Shown here: positions 36,401-48,597 of the stretch, piece by piece
Position numbering within the stretch: position 1 is the stretch's first letter
How the letters are laid out: each line of letters opens with the position of its first letter
Source: Cyprinodon diabolis
Taxonomy: Eukaryota > Chordata > Actinopteri > Cyprinodontiformes > Cyprinodontidae
NCBI GenBank assembly: GCA_030533445.1
Contig: CM060068.1
Span: 17,079,479 to 17,143,478 of the forward strand
DNA length: 64,000 nucleotides
Direction of reading: 5' to 3'
The notes under the pieces: generated by a model
The model's database searches: none
Seen by the model: only the letters and a program-made list of their open reading frames with translations
What the model was told of the DNA's origin: nothing
Program-made: the position numbers and the translations under genes

Positions 36401-37389
36401 CAAGAAATCAAGGCAAGTGAAGGTTGGAGAGGGGACATCACCCTGGAGCAACCCTAGGGAATAGTGGTCAGATTCCTCATTACAGAACCCAGCCACGAGT
36501 TAAGGAGTAACTGGTCATTTATAGTAACACTTGAAGGGTACCACAAAGAGGTAGTTCAAATATGTTTGGTTGGAGACCTTAGCAAATTTATTATCAGGTA
36601 TTGTTGATATTCCAATAATTGTACGTGTTCTAAATAGTCTTAAATACCAATTTCATATGTCATGATTTAAGACTAGTGCTAACATATCAAAGAAATTAAC
36701 AATGGAACATTGTTGGAAATAGTACAGATCATATTTGACTCTATTTTGGTTATGGGTTATAGAGAGGAATAAATGATCCAATATTAACATTTCAAAAGTA
36801 ATTTTTCAAATAACTGTAGGGTGGCGAGACTAGAGGTGAGATTATTTTGGGAGATTTTTCTTCAGTTAGTGATTGTCCAACCTAATTATCACAAAAGTAA
36901 AAGAGCTTTAATAATGTTTGCTCCAGTTTTAACCTCCAGTCGATGTTCCAACATTCATGGTTTCCAAAAAAGTAAAAAAAACAAAAAAAAAAAGAAAACA
37001 ATACAATAGACTTTGTTTCCAAGTTTGAAGACATTTTGCTTCCCATCCAGGAAGCTTTTTGAATTTAAAATGAAATTTGAATGTGTTTCACTATAGTTTC
37101 ATTGAGTCAAGTTGTAGATTTTCAATTATCTTTTGGCATGGGTGACTTTCAATCAGGAAGAAAAATCATTTTCAAGGCATTACTAAAGAATGCTTTAGAA
37201 TTGATGAAATTGCTCTTGACCATGTTAATGACCTCTGTAGTACTAGATCGTAGAAAACAAATCTAAATCCATGACTAAGGAATATTAACTCTGGCAGTGC
37301 TGTCAGACTCCAGGATGTAAGGAGATCACTGACTCCCCTATGTGGTGTTTGAAGACTGTTGTTTATGAGGTTGATGTATAATTTTTTTG
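33451..37389. other. Noncoding stretch, no gene recognised
   Basis: No protein-like ORF. The block at 35,280-35,720 is richer in C and G, with CTGCTGGGGCCGCCTAGGCC at 35,519, and repeat-free by appearance; it is a weak candidate for a conserved or regulatory element. Elsewhere AT-rich. Confidence 0.45.
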
Positions 37390-37455
37390 TGTGTGTGCAA
37401 CCGCTGCCTGTGGGGAAATTTGCCCTTCAGGGGCAATAAAGTTTACTGAACTGAA
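37390..37455 (+). repeat. LINE/SINE-type 3' tail
   Basis: GTGGGGAAATTTGCCCTTCA followed by GGGGCAATAAAGTTTACTGA and ACTGAACTTAACT. A short stem, AATAAA and a repeated TGAACT ending are typical of non-LTR retrotransposon 3' ends in fish. Confidence 0.45.
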
Positions 37456-38249
37456 CTTAACTAAACCATAACACATAGGCCATTAAGAAATAGGGGGTTT
37501 AGTGTCTTGCACAAGGCCACATCATTACTGTATGCGGCAGGCATGTGCTGGAATCAAACTCAAACTTTTTAGACTGCAAACTCTTCCAGTTATCAACAGT
37601 TGGTCAAACAAGTGGATCACTTGTTACCAACATGAGAAATTAACTCCATGTGAATTGAATTATTAGAGATATATTGAATCAGTCTAGCTCCTAAACTGCA
37701 ACACAGTTTACCACTTAAGCTTGGCTTTTCAGGCTCTGTAGAGATTTTGTTGTATGTTTTAAATATATGTTTTTGCTTAATGAAAATCTTTACGTTTTGG
37801 GGTATTTTCTCTGTACATCACTTTGTGATTTTGTGTCCACAAGAGACCCTTTCCTATTAAACCTTAATGCTTACTGAAAGAATTATGACATGTTCAAGTT
37901 ATTTTGCCTTCTTATAGAAGAGTTCAATTTTTGCTTTTCTGTTTATTCATACTTTGTTTGAACCTTTGTACTTTTACTGAATAGAAAATTGGTGTCACAG
38001 GACACCAACTGTGAAAATGTAGATAATTCATATCAATGTGGCCCTTATTTTGGAGGAAAAGAAAGACAAGTTTTAAAAATTTCTTTAAATTAATATGTTG
38101 CAGTCATTCTTCAAAACAAATCAGCATTTATATAGACAGTGCTAATTTTGTGTGAACTGTTGTCTTGATTAATGCAAAATCAAACATTTTCGTGTTCTAT
38201 TTCTTTAAAATTGATAATTGTACATTTTATACTTATATACACACATATA
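37456..38249. other. Noncoding AT-rich stretch
   Basis: No gene or recognised repeat. Confidence 0.5.
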
Positions 38250-38251
38250 TA

Positions 38252-39856
38252 CAGTGGGGCAAAAAAGTATTTAGTCAGCCACCAATAGTGCAAGTTCTCC
38301 CACTCAAAAAGATGAGAGAGGCCGGTAATTTTCATCATAGATATACCTCAACTATGAGAGACAAAATGAGAAAAAAAAATCCAGAAAATCACATTGTCTG
38401 ATTTTTAAAGAATTTATTTGCAAAATATGGTGGAAAATAAGTATTTGGTCAGTTACAAACAAGCAAGATTCCTGGCTCTCACAGACCTGTAACTTCTTCT
38501 GTAAGAGGCTCCTCTGTCCTCCACTCGTTACCTTCATTAATGGCACCTGTTTGAACCTGTTATCAGTATAAAAGACACCTGTCCACAACCTCAAACAGTC
38601 ACACTCTAAACTCCACCATGGCCAAAACTAGAGAGCTGTCAAAGGACACCCGAAACAAAATTATAGACCTGCACCAGGCTGGGAAGTCTGAATCTGCAAT
38701 AGGTAAACAGATTGGTGTGAAGAAATCAACTGTGGGATCAATTATTAGAAAATGGAAAACATACAAGACCACTGATAATCTTCCTCGATCTGGGGCTCCG
38801 CGCAAGATCTCACCCCGTGGGGTCAAAATGATCACAAGAACGGTGAGTAAAAATCCCAGAACCACACGGGGGACCTAGTGAATGACCTGCAGAGAGCTGG
38901 GACCAAAGTAACAACGGCTACCATCAGTAACACACTACACCGCCAGGGACTCAAATCCTGCAGTGCCAGACGTGTCCCCCAGCTTAAGCCAGTACATGTC
39001 AAGGCCCGTCTCAAGTTTGCTAGAGAGCATTTGGATGATCCAGACGATGACTGGGAGAATATCATATGGTCAGATGAAACCAAAATAGAACTTTTTGGTA
39101 AAAACTCTACTCGTCGTGTTTGGAGGAGAGAGAATGCTGAGTTGCATCCAAAGAACACCATACCTACAGTGAAGCATGGGGGTGGAAACATCATGCTTTG
39201 GGGCTGTTTTTCTGCTAAGGGACCAGGACGACTGATCCGTGTGAAGGAAAGAATGAATGGGGCCATGTATCGTCAAATTTTGAGTGAAAACCTGCTTCCA
39301 TCAGCAAGGGCATTGAAGATGAAACGTGGCTGGGTCTTTCAGCATGACAATGATCCCAAAGACACCGCCCGGGTAACGAAGGAGTGGCTTCATAAGAAGC
39401 ATTTCAAGGTCCTGGAGTGGCCTAGCCAGTCTCCAGATCTCAACCCCATAGAAAATCTTTGGAGGGAGTTGAAAGTCCGTCTTGCCCAGCGACAGCCCCA
39501 GAACATCGCTGCTCTAGAGGAGATCTGCATGGAGGAATGGGCCAAAATACCAGCAACAGTCTGTGAAAACCTTGTGAAGACTTACAGAAAACGTTTAATC
39601 TCTGTCATTGCCAACAAAGGGTATATAACAAAGTATTGAGATGAACTTTTGTTATTGACCAAATACTTATTTTCCACCATATTTTGCAAATAAATTCTTT
39701 AAAAATCAGACAATGTGATTTTCTGTTTTGTTTTCTTCTCATTTTGTCTCTCATAGTTGAGGTTAATCTATGATGAAAATTACCGGCCTCTCTCATCTTT
39801 TTGAGTGGGAGAACTTGCACTATTGGTGGCTGACTAAATACTTTTTTGCCCCACTG
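38252..39856 (+). mobile_element. Tc1-like DNA transposon, family 3, full length with broken gene
   Basis: The element is 1,605 bp and starts CAGTGGGGCAAAAAAGTATT. The inverted ends are about 200 bp (38,252-38,451 and 39,657-39,856) and TA flanks both sides. It sits inside a TA microsatellite, an obvious TA-rich target: ACACATATATA on the left and (TA)n on the right. The inner end motif AAGTATTTGGTCA echoes the outer AAGTATTTAGTCA, a paired-site layout. Confidence 0.95.
38618..39639 (+). pseudogene. Tc1-family transposase with single-base frameshift
   Basis: The first frame starts [20 protein letters not shown] at 38,618 and covers the DNA-binding domain with a GAPRK linker. It stops at 38,876-38,878 just after a G run at 38,868-38,872. 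The next frame carries on without overlap from 38,878 ([10 protein letters not shown]) to 39,639 with catalytic D in WSDETKI, D in QHDNDP and E in [11 protein letters not shown], 34 residues apart. The simplest explanation is loss of one G from the run. A second oddity is [10 protein letters not shown], where related proteins have H instead of the second-to-last D. Apart from these it looks complete and recent. Confidence 0.9.
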
Positions 39857-39875
39857 TATATATATATACATATAT

Positions 39876-39943
<68 letters not shown>
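39857..39943. repeat. (TA)n microsatellite with CA interruption
   Basis: TA repeats broken by ACACACACA at about 39,875, then about 30 pure TA units. It continues the TA tract into which the Tc1 element inserted. Confidence 0.95.
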
Positions 39944-39947
<4 letters not shown>

Positions 39948-40899
39948 GTTCTTGTAAGAATGCAATTGCAAGAAACATGAAGTCAATGATAAACAGATAA
40001 CCAACAACAATACTGAATGTCAAATTAAAGATGTCAATTACAAAAGATAATAACAGCTGATGTAGTTGCTTTAGGTGCTGTTGTGCTTTTCCACAAATTC
40101 TAGGCAAAGCGATCTAATTAAACAATGAGAGGCCATATTCATCCTGTTGTCTGAGAGTCCACTAGTGATGGATAGGATAATGAGTTTCCTGAAGAGCAGC
40201 AGGCTGGGATAATGAGTTTTATCCAGGAGAGGCTCATAGGGTGCTGAAGGAGGGCTGCAGTATCGCAAGCTTGGTGACAAACAACCCAAGACATTTTGTT
40301 GAGTGTGGTTGCTGTAGAAGAAATGGCATCATAACAGTTGGCCAGTGCAGCCCATTATTTAGTGTGACTGCTGTTAGGAATGAAAACTGTCAGATGTGTT
40401 GGCATTGCAGTCTCTGAGGGTGATAATTCTGCATGATGGGAAGGCTGGCCTTTGGCACCGAGCACAGACAGATCAAATGCTGGGTTATTCTCAGTGTGTC
40501 CTTAGTACTTTGAAAAACAAGTCTATTTGTCCTGTCACAGCTCACTACAGCAGACTACATGCTACACTTTTTATAATGATAAACTAAATGTTTTCAAAAT
40601 TCCTGGTGCATCTTGATGTAAGCAAGCCATTAGAAGAGAACAATTTGTGACAAGTAGTTATAAAAATATAAATAACTCTACCCTCAAGCAATTTTTAAGG
40701 GCAGCACCTTTTATGTTGGCAATGGACCACCCATTGTGGATAAGGCACCAAGGATTCAAGGTTTTTTTTTTTTTTTTTTTTTGCTGTCATACCATCTAAC
40801 ATTTGCATGGTTGTGGTACAACATTTTTACTCAGGTCCCAATTCAATAAGCTTAATTTCTAAGACAAGAAATATAAATTGATGATAATGAATTAGGTGC
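39944..40899. other. Noncoding stretch
   Basis: No gene recognised. A 19-base near-repeat GGATAATGAGTTT occurs at 40,175 and 40,208. A poly-T run lies at 40,763-40,782. Confidence 0.45.
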
Positions 40900-41100
40900 T
40901 GCTTGAATTCAGCAGTCTGATAGCTGCATGGTAAAAACTTTCTTCTGAGCCTAATGGTCTTGCCCTGGATGCTGCTCAGCTGCCTGCCTGAGTGGAGAGG
41001 CTAGAACAGTCTGTGTGCAGGACGGGTGGAATTCTTCAAGATGCGAAGCACCCTCCGCCTGTATCATGATCTGTAGGGGTCTTAGGTGGAGGAAGTCTAC
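40900..41100. repeat. Teleost LINE-like repeat fragment
   Basis: GCAGTCTGATAGCTGCATGG, CCTAATGGTCTTGCCCTGGA, TGCTGCTCAGCTGCCTGCCT, GAACAGTCTGTGTGCAGGA and CACCCTCCGCCTG are the consecutive blocks of a repeat widespread in fish genomes, probably part of a LINE. Truncated at both sides. Confidence 0.55.
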
Positions 41101-44100
41101 TCAAGCAAGGTTACCAGATATCCCAATAAGTATGTGACTATGCCCAATTTTTTTTATTTCTGTTCCAGGGTCCCATAGATTAAAACAAATGCCTGCATTT
41201 AATAAAATCAGATTTTTAAAAATCAGTTGCCAAAAAATATTCAAGAGAGTCATTTCTTTAATGTTAAGAAAGCAGACGTGCAGTCAATGTCAGAGAACTG
41301 CACCAGCAAAGCAGCCCCCATCATAACCAACCTGCATGTGATTCTCCTAAAATAAAGAAGACCCTAATAAATAAAAACAGAACAGATTAATATATGAACA
41401 AACTACATTCAGGAAAAGAAAATACAACCCCAGCAAAAACTGCTAAACTATTTATAGGTGAGGCCAGTGAAAGGTGATTCTCTGACGACTTTGTGAGGTT
41501 TTTCCAAGTTATCTTTTGAATTTCGCACTGAGGGAATTGCTATGTAAAGCAACACTGTAAAAATGAGTATCACTAGAAGCACACAGGTGAAACCATTATA
41601 ATTGACCGATACCTGGATCGAATATAAAGTCGGATTGTAACTGATTAGCAGGATCAGATATCATTGATTTGATATCGGGTATGGAACATCCAAACGAGTG
41701 CTCTTTATCTGGAAATATTACTTTTTCTTTTTGCTGATTATTTGTAATAGGTAATACAAAGTATATTTTTATCTGTGTTAAGTTGCTACTATTTTAAACA
41801 ATGTCTATATCAAGGCTAAAGCCTTTACTCTTATGGCAAAATATATGGTTCATTCATTGAAGAGTTGAAGTGGATCAGTATCAGATAATATGTAAATAAG
41901 CTCAGCCCAGGAATCATTATGAATCAGAAAAAAATAGATCAATGCATCTCTATACTTAATTAAAACAGGAGAATCACAGAGGCACTCAAGTAAAGAACAT
42001 TCAATAAAAGCTTACAAAGTTTTACAGATATAATCCTATATCAAATATAAATTGGAAAATCATAGCAGCAAGTGGAAAACTGCTAACAAATAAGCAGGCC
42101 AATAAATGCTACGTTCAAACCAAAAGCCACAAAGGCAGAAGATGCAGCTTGTTTACATGCAAAGTCAATGGTTGACGCGTATCAAGGCGCAGCAAAAGGT
42201 CCCGCAGCACGTTTTGAGCAGCAGGAGCAGCTGAAGCAGCACGTTATAAATGTTTGAGCATCTGGCATGCGCAATGCACTGCAAACGTATCTGCTGCTCC
42301 AGTTGGAAAAAATTTAACTTTTGCTGCTTGACGCGCCACATCAACAAATCAGGGGAGCTGATCTGGGAGCTGGAAGGGAGATAGACACAGCACTCCTGAT
42401 ACAGATCACTATGATCACTCCTCTTAAACAGTTTATTAACGTCTAAAATAACTTAAAATGCTGAAATCTGCCAGCAAAACATATTGATTATTTCACAATT
42501 CAAGCCCGAAGAATACTGACATGGTAATCTGGGAATATGCCATCAGAGAAGACAAAAACATTGATGGAATAACCTGACCATTCACTATATTAGGCTAGTC
42601 AGCTGACCTCATTCCTTTAGCATCCTATTCCTGAACCTAGACCTGACCAACTGTGGCAACGCCAGATCATAGCACTGCCCCAACAGGCTTATACAGTAGG
42701 CACTAGACTAGTGAGCTTTAGTTTGCCTTTTTGCTGATAAGCCTCACAGGTAGTGGTTTTCTTAAGGCTACACAGCTGCTCAGTGACAATAATTTGATTT
42801 CCCTTTGTACTGAACATTTGGAAACATAAACAACTCTGCATGGAAAAACTGGTGGACGACCAATGGCTCCTAATGGCAAGGCTTCGCAAATATACACATC
42901 AAGTGATAACTTGTGATATCACTTAATATCAAATATTACCACGATCAACAGATTGTACAAAAAAAACACTTTAAAGTGATCACTTTCATGCTTTCTGCTT
43001 ACTCGACCTCATTGATTAGCTTTGCACACAGAGAGTAATGGGCAACTGTTGCTCATATCTGACTGTTCATTTAGATCACTGCTATTGTCTGAAGAAGTTT
43101 GTCATAACCATCTATGGAAAAGAGAATCCCTTTTCATGAAACAAAATCAACACTGAATACATAAGTCCTGAGATAAAAGAAAACTTGTTTATTTGCCTTC
43201 AATATTGTATATGCCCGATCATAAAGGAGCTTAATTTCTTAACCAGTCCCATTTTGCTGATGTGTTTTATTGTACTTCCCTTTTAATTTTTTTTATCAAT
43301 GGCAGCTGGCAGAAAAAGTTTTGGAAGTCAACTGTTTGGATTTTGTTTGTCAAAAGCACTCCAGACTTGATCTGTATTGCCTAAGGCATTTCAGCAAGAC
43401 AGGGAGAGGCAAAGCTCAGCATATCTTTACAATGGTCATAAAGGCACAATGATCAGGCTTCTTAATGCAGCTCTATGTCAGCTGGCAGCTGCTGCTCGTT
43501 CCATTGGGCACAAGTTACGGGGGGGCACAATCAACAGCAGCATGAGAGACAGAGTATGCATTTGTACTTCTTTGTTTGTATGAACGCTTGTATGCATTAG
43601 TTTGTATTAGATTTGTACACGCTTCTGTAGGAAAAGCTCATTTAGATTCATGTACTGCCAGTTCTACATTTAGTCCAAACAAATTTAGAAACAACCAGTA
43701 TGTCAAGGGAAAAAAAATATGTGGCAGATTTAGAATTATTTCTATGTGAATAGCCTATGAACTCGATGAGAAGTAATGTAGCTATAAAATGATAAAATGT
43801 TCTCAAATTATCACAAGGACATGGATGCTCTCTACAGATGTGAAAGTCGGTTAACAGGAAAATCTATTTCTATTTCCATTGTTTTTATGTTCGGCTGCGT
43901 GTAGGTAATGAATTGGATGTTTATTCTCACTGGTACAGGTAACTCATTCGCATGTCATTGCTGCACACGTTTGCCATGGTCGGTCTGAAAAATTCAGTGC
44001 ACACATATTTAATCTCACTCTGTACTATGTTGCCTTGAGCTTAAATTAATTAATGGTAGACTGGTTTCATCTTCATTATCTTGAACGCTAATGGTGACAG

Positions 44101-45490
44101 ACTTTGGGTCCATAAGGCCTAGTTGTCTGGGGTTAAAGCCATGAATGTTTTCTGAAAACTAATAAAGCTCAAGATATGAGCAATAATAATAAATGCTATG
44201 TTAAGAAGATAGTATACATCTATGAATATTTAAATTAAAAAAACAGAAATGTTTGCTCAAATTACACCAAGTGCATGTTTGTGTGTCCCTGTGTTTCATC
44301 CAATAAACTTGTCACAGCAATACAGAAATGACATACATAGTGCTTTTTTATCTGTCATTTAAATTAAATTTAGACTTTTTTTTCACTTTGGTTGTATTAT
44401 CAGAGTGACAGTATTTTAATTTTTTTTAACTTACATGTATATCTATATGTATATCTTTTCTATTTTTGTCAATTGAATTGTTATCCTAGTTTTAAAATAA
44501 AACTGATTTAAGAATCTTTATCCTTCAGATTTGTTTACCTCCACAGTCTGTGATAATTTAAAACAAAACACAACTTAGTTTTTTTTTTTAGAATTTAATA
44601 CCAACATAGCTTCTGTCATCTTGATTTCTACTATATCTATTTGTGTGCTTATTCATAATTATTCATGCTATATTAAAGTTAGTCGAACTAAGTGCACATT
44701 AAAATGTACTAACATGCTATTATTATTATACATGTATGTTTTGAGGAATTCTTTGGAATTTGTGCATATAATATTGTATTTATAAAATATTCCAAAAAAG
44801 ATCCAAGTAGGAAATGCTACATTATGTAGCAAAAATGCATGTGCACTGAGTTGGCTTCTTGCAGATAATCTAGAAAGCATATTTGCACACAGAAAAAGAT
44901 ATATAAACCTGTATAATGCAGCCTTGCTTCCGTCAGTGAGCCCCAGGGCAGCTGTGGCCACAATACACAATGAATGAGTCAGTGTAGTGTAAAACACTTT
45001 GGTTGAGGCTCCTAACTAGAAAAAGCTCTATAAATACAGGCCATTTAACATTACAGGTCCACCTTGTTTAGATAAACAAATAGACTCTTTTTCTATATAC
45101 ATAACAGTTATGTCAGAGTGTTAGCAGGAGGCAAAACAAACTTACACCTGAAGGCAGCCAATACACACTAGCACAGGATGGTAAAAAAAAAAGAGCTTAA
45201 ACTAGCATAGCATTTATTTGTTGGTTGCTAGAGTTGACAGATTACAGTCAATTAAAAGTTTTAACCAATACCTGCTGCATCAGAAAAAAATTATAAATAA
45301 ATAAATATAATTTGCAGCACAAATGCATAAAAGGTGTGGTATTTAGCAAGTTACAGCTGATTAAATACAATGATGCGTCATTGCTCCTACCATACAGGAT
45401 TACACAGAGAGGACCGGTCGACCACTTCAACATGGCTGTGCAACATCTCACTAGCACCAATGGGTGATTGTGGTCAGTGGGAGATCTATC
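41101..45490. other. Noncoding stretch, no gene recognised
   Basis: The block 42,105-42,360 (GCTACGTTCAAACCAAAAGC, CATGCAAAGTCAATGG, GACGCG motifs) resembles a common fish MITE but lacks a matching far end. The block 43,370-43,570 is repeat-free and GC-balanced, a possible conserved element. The remainder is AT-rich. Confidence 0.45.
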
Positions 45491-45492
45491 TA

Positions 45493-47104
45493 CAGGTGCT
45501 GGTCATAAAATTAGAATATCATGAAAAAGTAGATTGATTTCAGTAATTCCATTTAAAAAGTGAAACTTGTATATTATATTCATACATTACATACAAACTC
45601 ATATATTTCAGATGTTTATTTTGTTTAATTTTGATGATTACAAATGACAACAAATGAAAATCTCAAATTCATCATATCAGAAAATTAGAATATTGTGAAA
45701 AGGTTCAAAATTGATGGCCCCTGGTGCCACACTCTAATCAGCTAATTAACTCAAACCACCTGCAAAAGCCTTTAAATGGTCTTTCAGTCTAGTTCTATAG
45801 GCTACACAATCATGGGGAAGACTGCTGACTTGACAGTTGTCCAAAAGACGACCATCGACACCTTGCACAAGGAGGGCAAGACACAAAAGGTCATCGCTAA
45901 AGAGGCTGGCTGTTCACAGAGCTCAGTGTCCAAGCACATTAATAGAGAGGCGAAGGGAAGGAAAAGATGTGGTCGAAAAAAGTGTACAAGCAAGAGAGAT
46001 AACCGCACCCTGGAGAGGATTGTGAAACAAAACCCATTCAAAAATGTGGGGGAGATTCACAAAGAGTGGACTGCAGCTGGAGTGAGTGCTTCAAGAACCA
46101 CCACACACAGACGTATGAAAGACATGGGTTTCTGCTGTCGCATTCCTTGTGTCAAGCCACTCTTGAACCACAGACAGCGTCAGAAGCGTCTTGCCTGGGC
46201 TAAAGAGAAACAGGACTGGACTGCTGGTGAGTGGTCCAAAGTCATGTTCTCTGATGAAAGTAAATTTTGCATTTCCTTTGGAAATCAAGGTCCCAGAGTC
46301 TGGAGGAAAAGAAGAGAGGCACTTCATCCACGTTGCTTGAAGTCCAGTGTAAAGTTTCCACAGTCAGTGATGGTTTGGGGTGCCATGTCATCTGCTGGTG
46401 TTGGTCCATTGTGTTTTCTGAGGTCCAGGGTCAACGCAGCCACATACCAGGAAGTTTTAGAGCACTTCATGCTTCCTGCAGCTGACCAACTTTTTGGAGA
46501 TGCAGATTTCATTTTCCAACAGGACTTGGCACCTGCACACAGTGCCAAAGCTACCAGTACCTGGTTGAAGGACCATGGTATCCCTGTTCTTAATTGGCCA
46601 GCAAACTCTCCTGACCTTAACCCCATAGAAAATCTATGGGGTATTGTGAAGAAGAAGATGCAATACACCAGACCCAACAATTCAGAAGAGCTAAAAGCCA
46701 CTATTAGAGCAACCTGGGCTATCATAACACCTGAGCAGTGCCACAGACTGATCGACTCCATGCCACGCCGCATTGCTGCAGTAATACAGGCCAAAGGAGG
46801 CCCAACTAAATACTGAGTGCTGTACATGCTCATACTTTTCATGTTCATACTTTTCAGTTGGCCAACATTTCTATAAATCCTTTGTTTTTATTGGTCTTCA
46901 GTAATATTCTAATTTTCTGATATGATGAATTTGAGATTTTCATTTGTTGTCATTTGTAATCATCAAAATTAAACAAAATAAACATCTGAAATATATGAGT
47001 TTGTATGTAATGTATGAATATAATATACAAGTTTCACTTTTTAAATGGAATTACTGAAATCAATCTACTTTTTCATGATATTCTAATTTTATGACCAGCA
47101 CCTG
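45493..47104 (+). mobile_element. Tc1-like DNA transposon, family 2, copy B, full length
   Basis: The element is 1,612 bp with 202-bp inverted ends (45,493-45,694 and 46,903-47,104), TA on both sides (45,491-45,492 and 47,105-47,106), and the same paired-site ends as copy A. Every stretch I compared with copy A reads the same in reverse complement, including the asymmetric inner ends. Confidence 0.96.
45812..46816 (+). CDS. Tc1-family DD34E transposase, intact (copy B)
   Basis: Identical in translation to copy A: 334 residues from MGKTADLT, with D148, D238 and E273 as the catalytic triad. The helix-turn-helix text is KEGKTQKVIAKEAGCSQSSV. The upstream in-frame ATG at 45,776 would add 12 residues. 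Two identical uninterrupted copies in one window argue that this family moved recently or is still moving. Its ends lie 319 bp upstream of the chosen ATG and 288 bp downstream of the stop, with no other gene in the element. Confidence 0.95.
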   Translation: MGKTADLTVVQKTTIDTLHKEGKTQKVIAKEAGCSQSSVSKHINREAKGRKRCGRKKCTSKRDNRTLERIVKQNPFKNVGEIHKEWTAAGVSASRTTTHRRMKDMGFCCRIPCVKPLLNHRQRQKRLAWAKEKQDWTAGEWSKVMFSDESKFCISFGNQGPRVWRKRREALHPRCLKSSVKFPQSVMVWGAMSSAGVGPLCFLRSRVNAATYQEVLEHFMLPAADQLFGDADFIFQQDLAPAHSAKATSTWLKDHGIPVLNWPANSPDLNPIENLWGIVKKKMQYTRPNNSEELKATIRATWAIITPEQCHRLIDSMPRRIAAVIQAKGGPTKY

Positions 47105-47106
47105 TA

Positions 47107-47554
47107 TATACATGTCTATGGTCGATTCAACTAATGATCCCATGATCAGGACACTACAGGATTGAAGGTTACCAAGAGCAGAAGGGAGAGGTAGCATGTA
47201 TTAATTCAAATCATTCTACAAATAAAATAACTGATCTTTAGATTTCATTAAACCCTAACATCATCATCATGTCCGCTATAAATATTATATATTATATTAT
47301 ATATATTATATTATATAAATATTATAGCAGAGGGAGAGTGATTAAACATCTCTAAGCGGATGCAGCAAAATGAGCTGCAAAATACAGATATATTCAGGGC
47401 ACCAACAGTGGCACTGCGAGCAGAGCAGAACACTAAGCATCAGCAGCTGAAAAGTGAATAGAGAAGGCTGTCAAGTGATGACCAGTGACCCTTCTCCTCC
47501 ATCCATCTCCCCTGCATCCATGTATGAATCTTTAACCTCAGAGTGGTTTTCTTA
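47107..47554. other. Noncoding spacer with AT palindrome-like tract
   Basis: An ATTATAT-rich quasi-palindrome lies at 47,279-47,327. No gene. Confidence 0.5.
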
Positions 47555-48158
47555 GGCTACATTGACACTGCAGCCTGAAGTGACACAAATGCGATTTTTT
47601 TCCCCCATATGCGACCTCTATCTGATCTTTTCATGGCAGTCTGAACAACACAGATTCGATTTTTTCCAATGCAACCCAGGCCACTTGGCTATGTGGTCAT
47701 GAATCCGATACGCATCGGATCTTTTCAAATGTGACCTGTGTCTGAACTGCCAGGTCGCATTCATCCGACCTGTACGCCATTAATACCCGACACGGGTCAC
47801 TATTCTGCACCTTTCTACACAGAAACGGCAATTAAAACCAACAACCATATTGAACTATAATGCGAAGCGTAGTATTTATGTTTAACCAGCTTGCAAAGAT
47901 TGTGTTTTTAAGGTTGGGAAAGATCGTTAGATGCACTCCAGCACTACCATCCATGTTTACTTCCGTAAATGCAGAGCACGCTTACCTTTGACGCTACTGC
48001 ATTCTCTACTGGGCATGCGGAACACTTGCATTGTATGAATGCAGTTCACACATGAGATCACATATAAGTCACATACATTGTGAAACGACAACGCAAAAAA
48101 ATCAGATTTCACAAATAAATCGGACTTGAGCATTAAGGCACACAGTGTGGACGTAGCA
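47555..48158. mobile_element. MITE with GGCTACATTGACACTG-type ends
   Basis: The left end GGCTACATTGACACTGCAGC faces a right end whose reverse complement is TGCTACGTCCACACTGTGTG. Inner end regions on both sides repeat TCCGAT/GCGATTTTTT and CAAAT(G/C)GAC-like motifs (AATCAGATTT, AATCGGACTT). The flank is TTA on the left and TAA on the right, so the target duplication could be TA but is not certain. The interior has no coding capacity. Such 'GGCTACGTCCACACTG' repeats are common in fish. Confidence 0.6.
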
Positions 48159-48399
48159 TAAGTTAACATATTCAAAGTCAATTGTAAGTGCTACTCTATA
48201 AGAAAGTCGAAGTTCTGCCATGAATATGGAGGACATGAAAAGAATTAGAAAAAATCATTTAAAATATTATTACAGTGAACTTTACATGATCTCATTATGC
48301 TACAAAAAAAAAAAAACAAAGTTAACAAAAGCTAAATCTTAAAGATTATATTTAAATCAACCAATTATCTCTAATTTCTTTATGTCTCCTTCTGTCTTA

Positions 48400-48597
48400 T
48401 TGAACCCCAGTCAGCCTCTGCAGACGGCCGCACACTCTGAGCTGGGTTCTGCTGGAGGTTTCTTCCTGTTAAAAGGAAGTTTTCCTCTCCACTGTCGCCA
48501 CAATCATGCTTGGTGTATGGGATTGCCTTTGATTTAATAAGTTGATGTAATCAGCTGGTTTTTCCTTAGATAGAAAACTTTGAACCAATCTGAGTTC
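48400..48597 (-). repeat. Teleost interspersed repeat, copy 3
   Basis: Reverse orientation of the 22,870-23,055 part of copy 2: GGAGGTTTCTTCCTGTTAAA, then CTCTCCACTGTCGCCACAAT and CAGCTGGTTTTTCCTTAGAT. Truncated at both ends. Confidence 0.75.
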
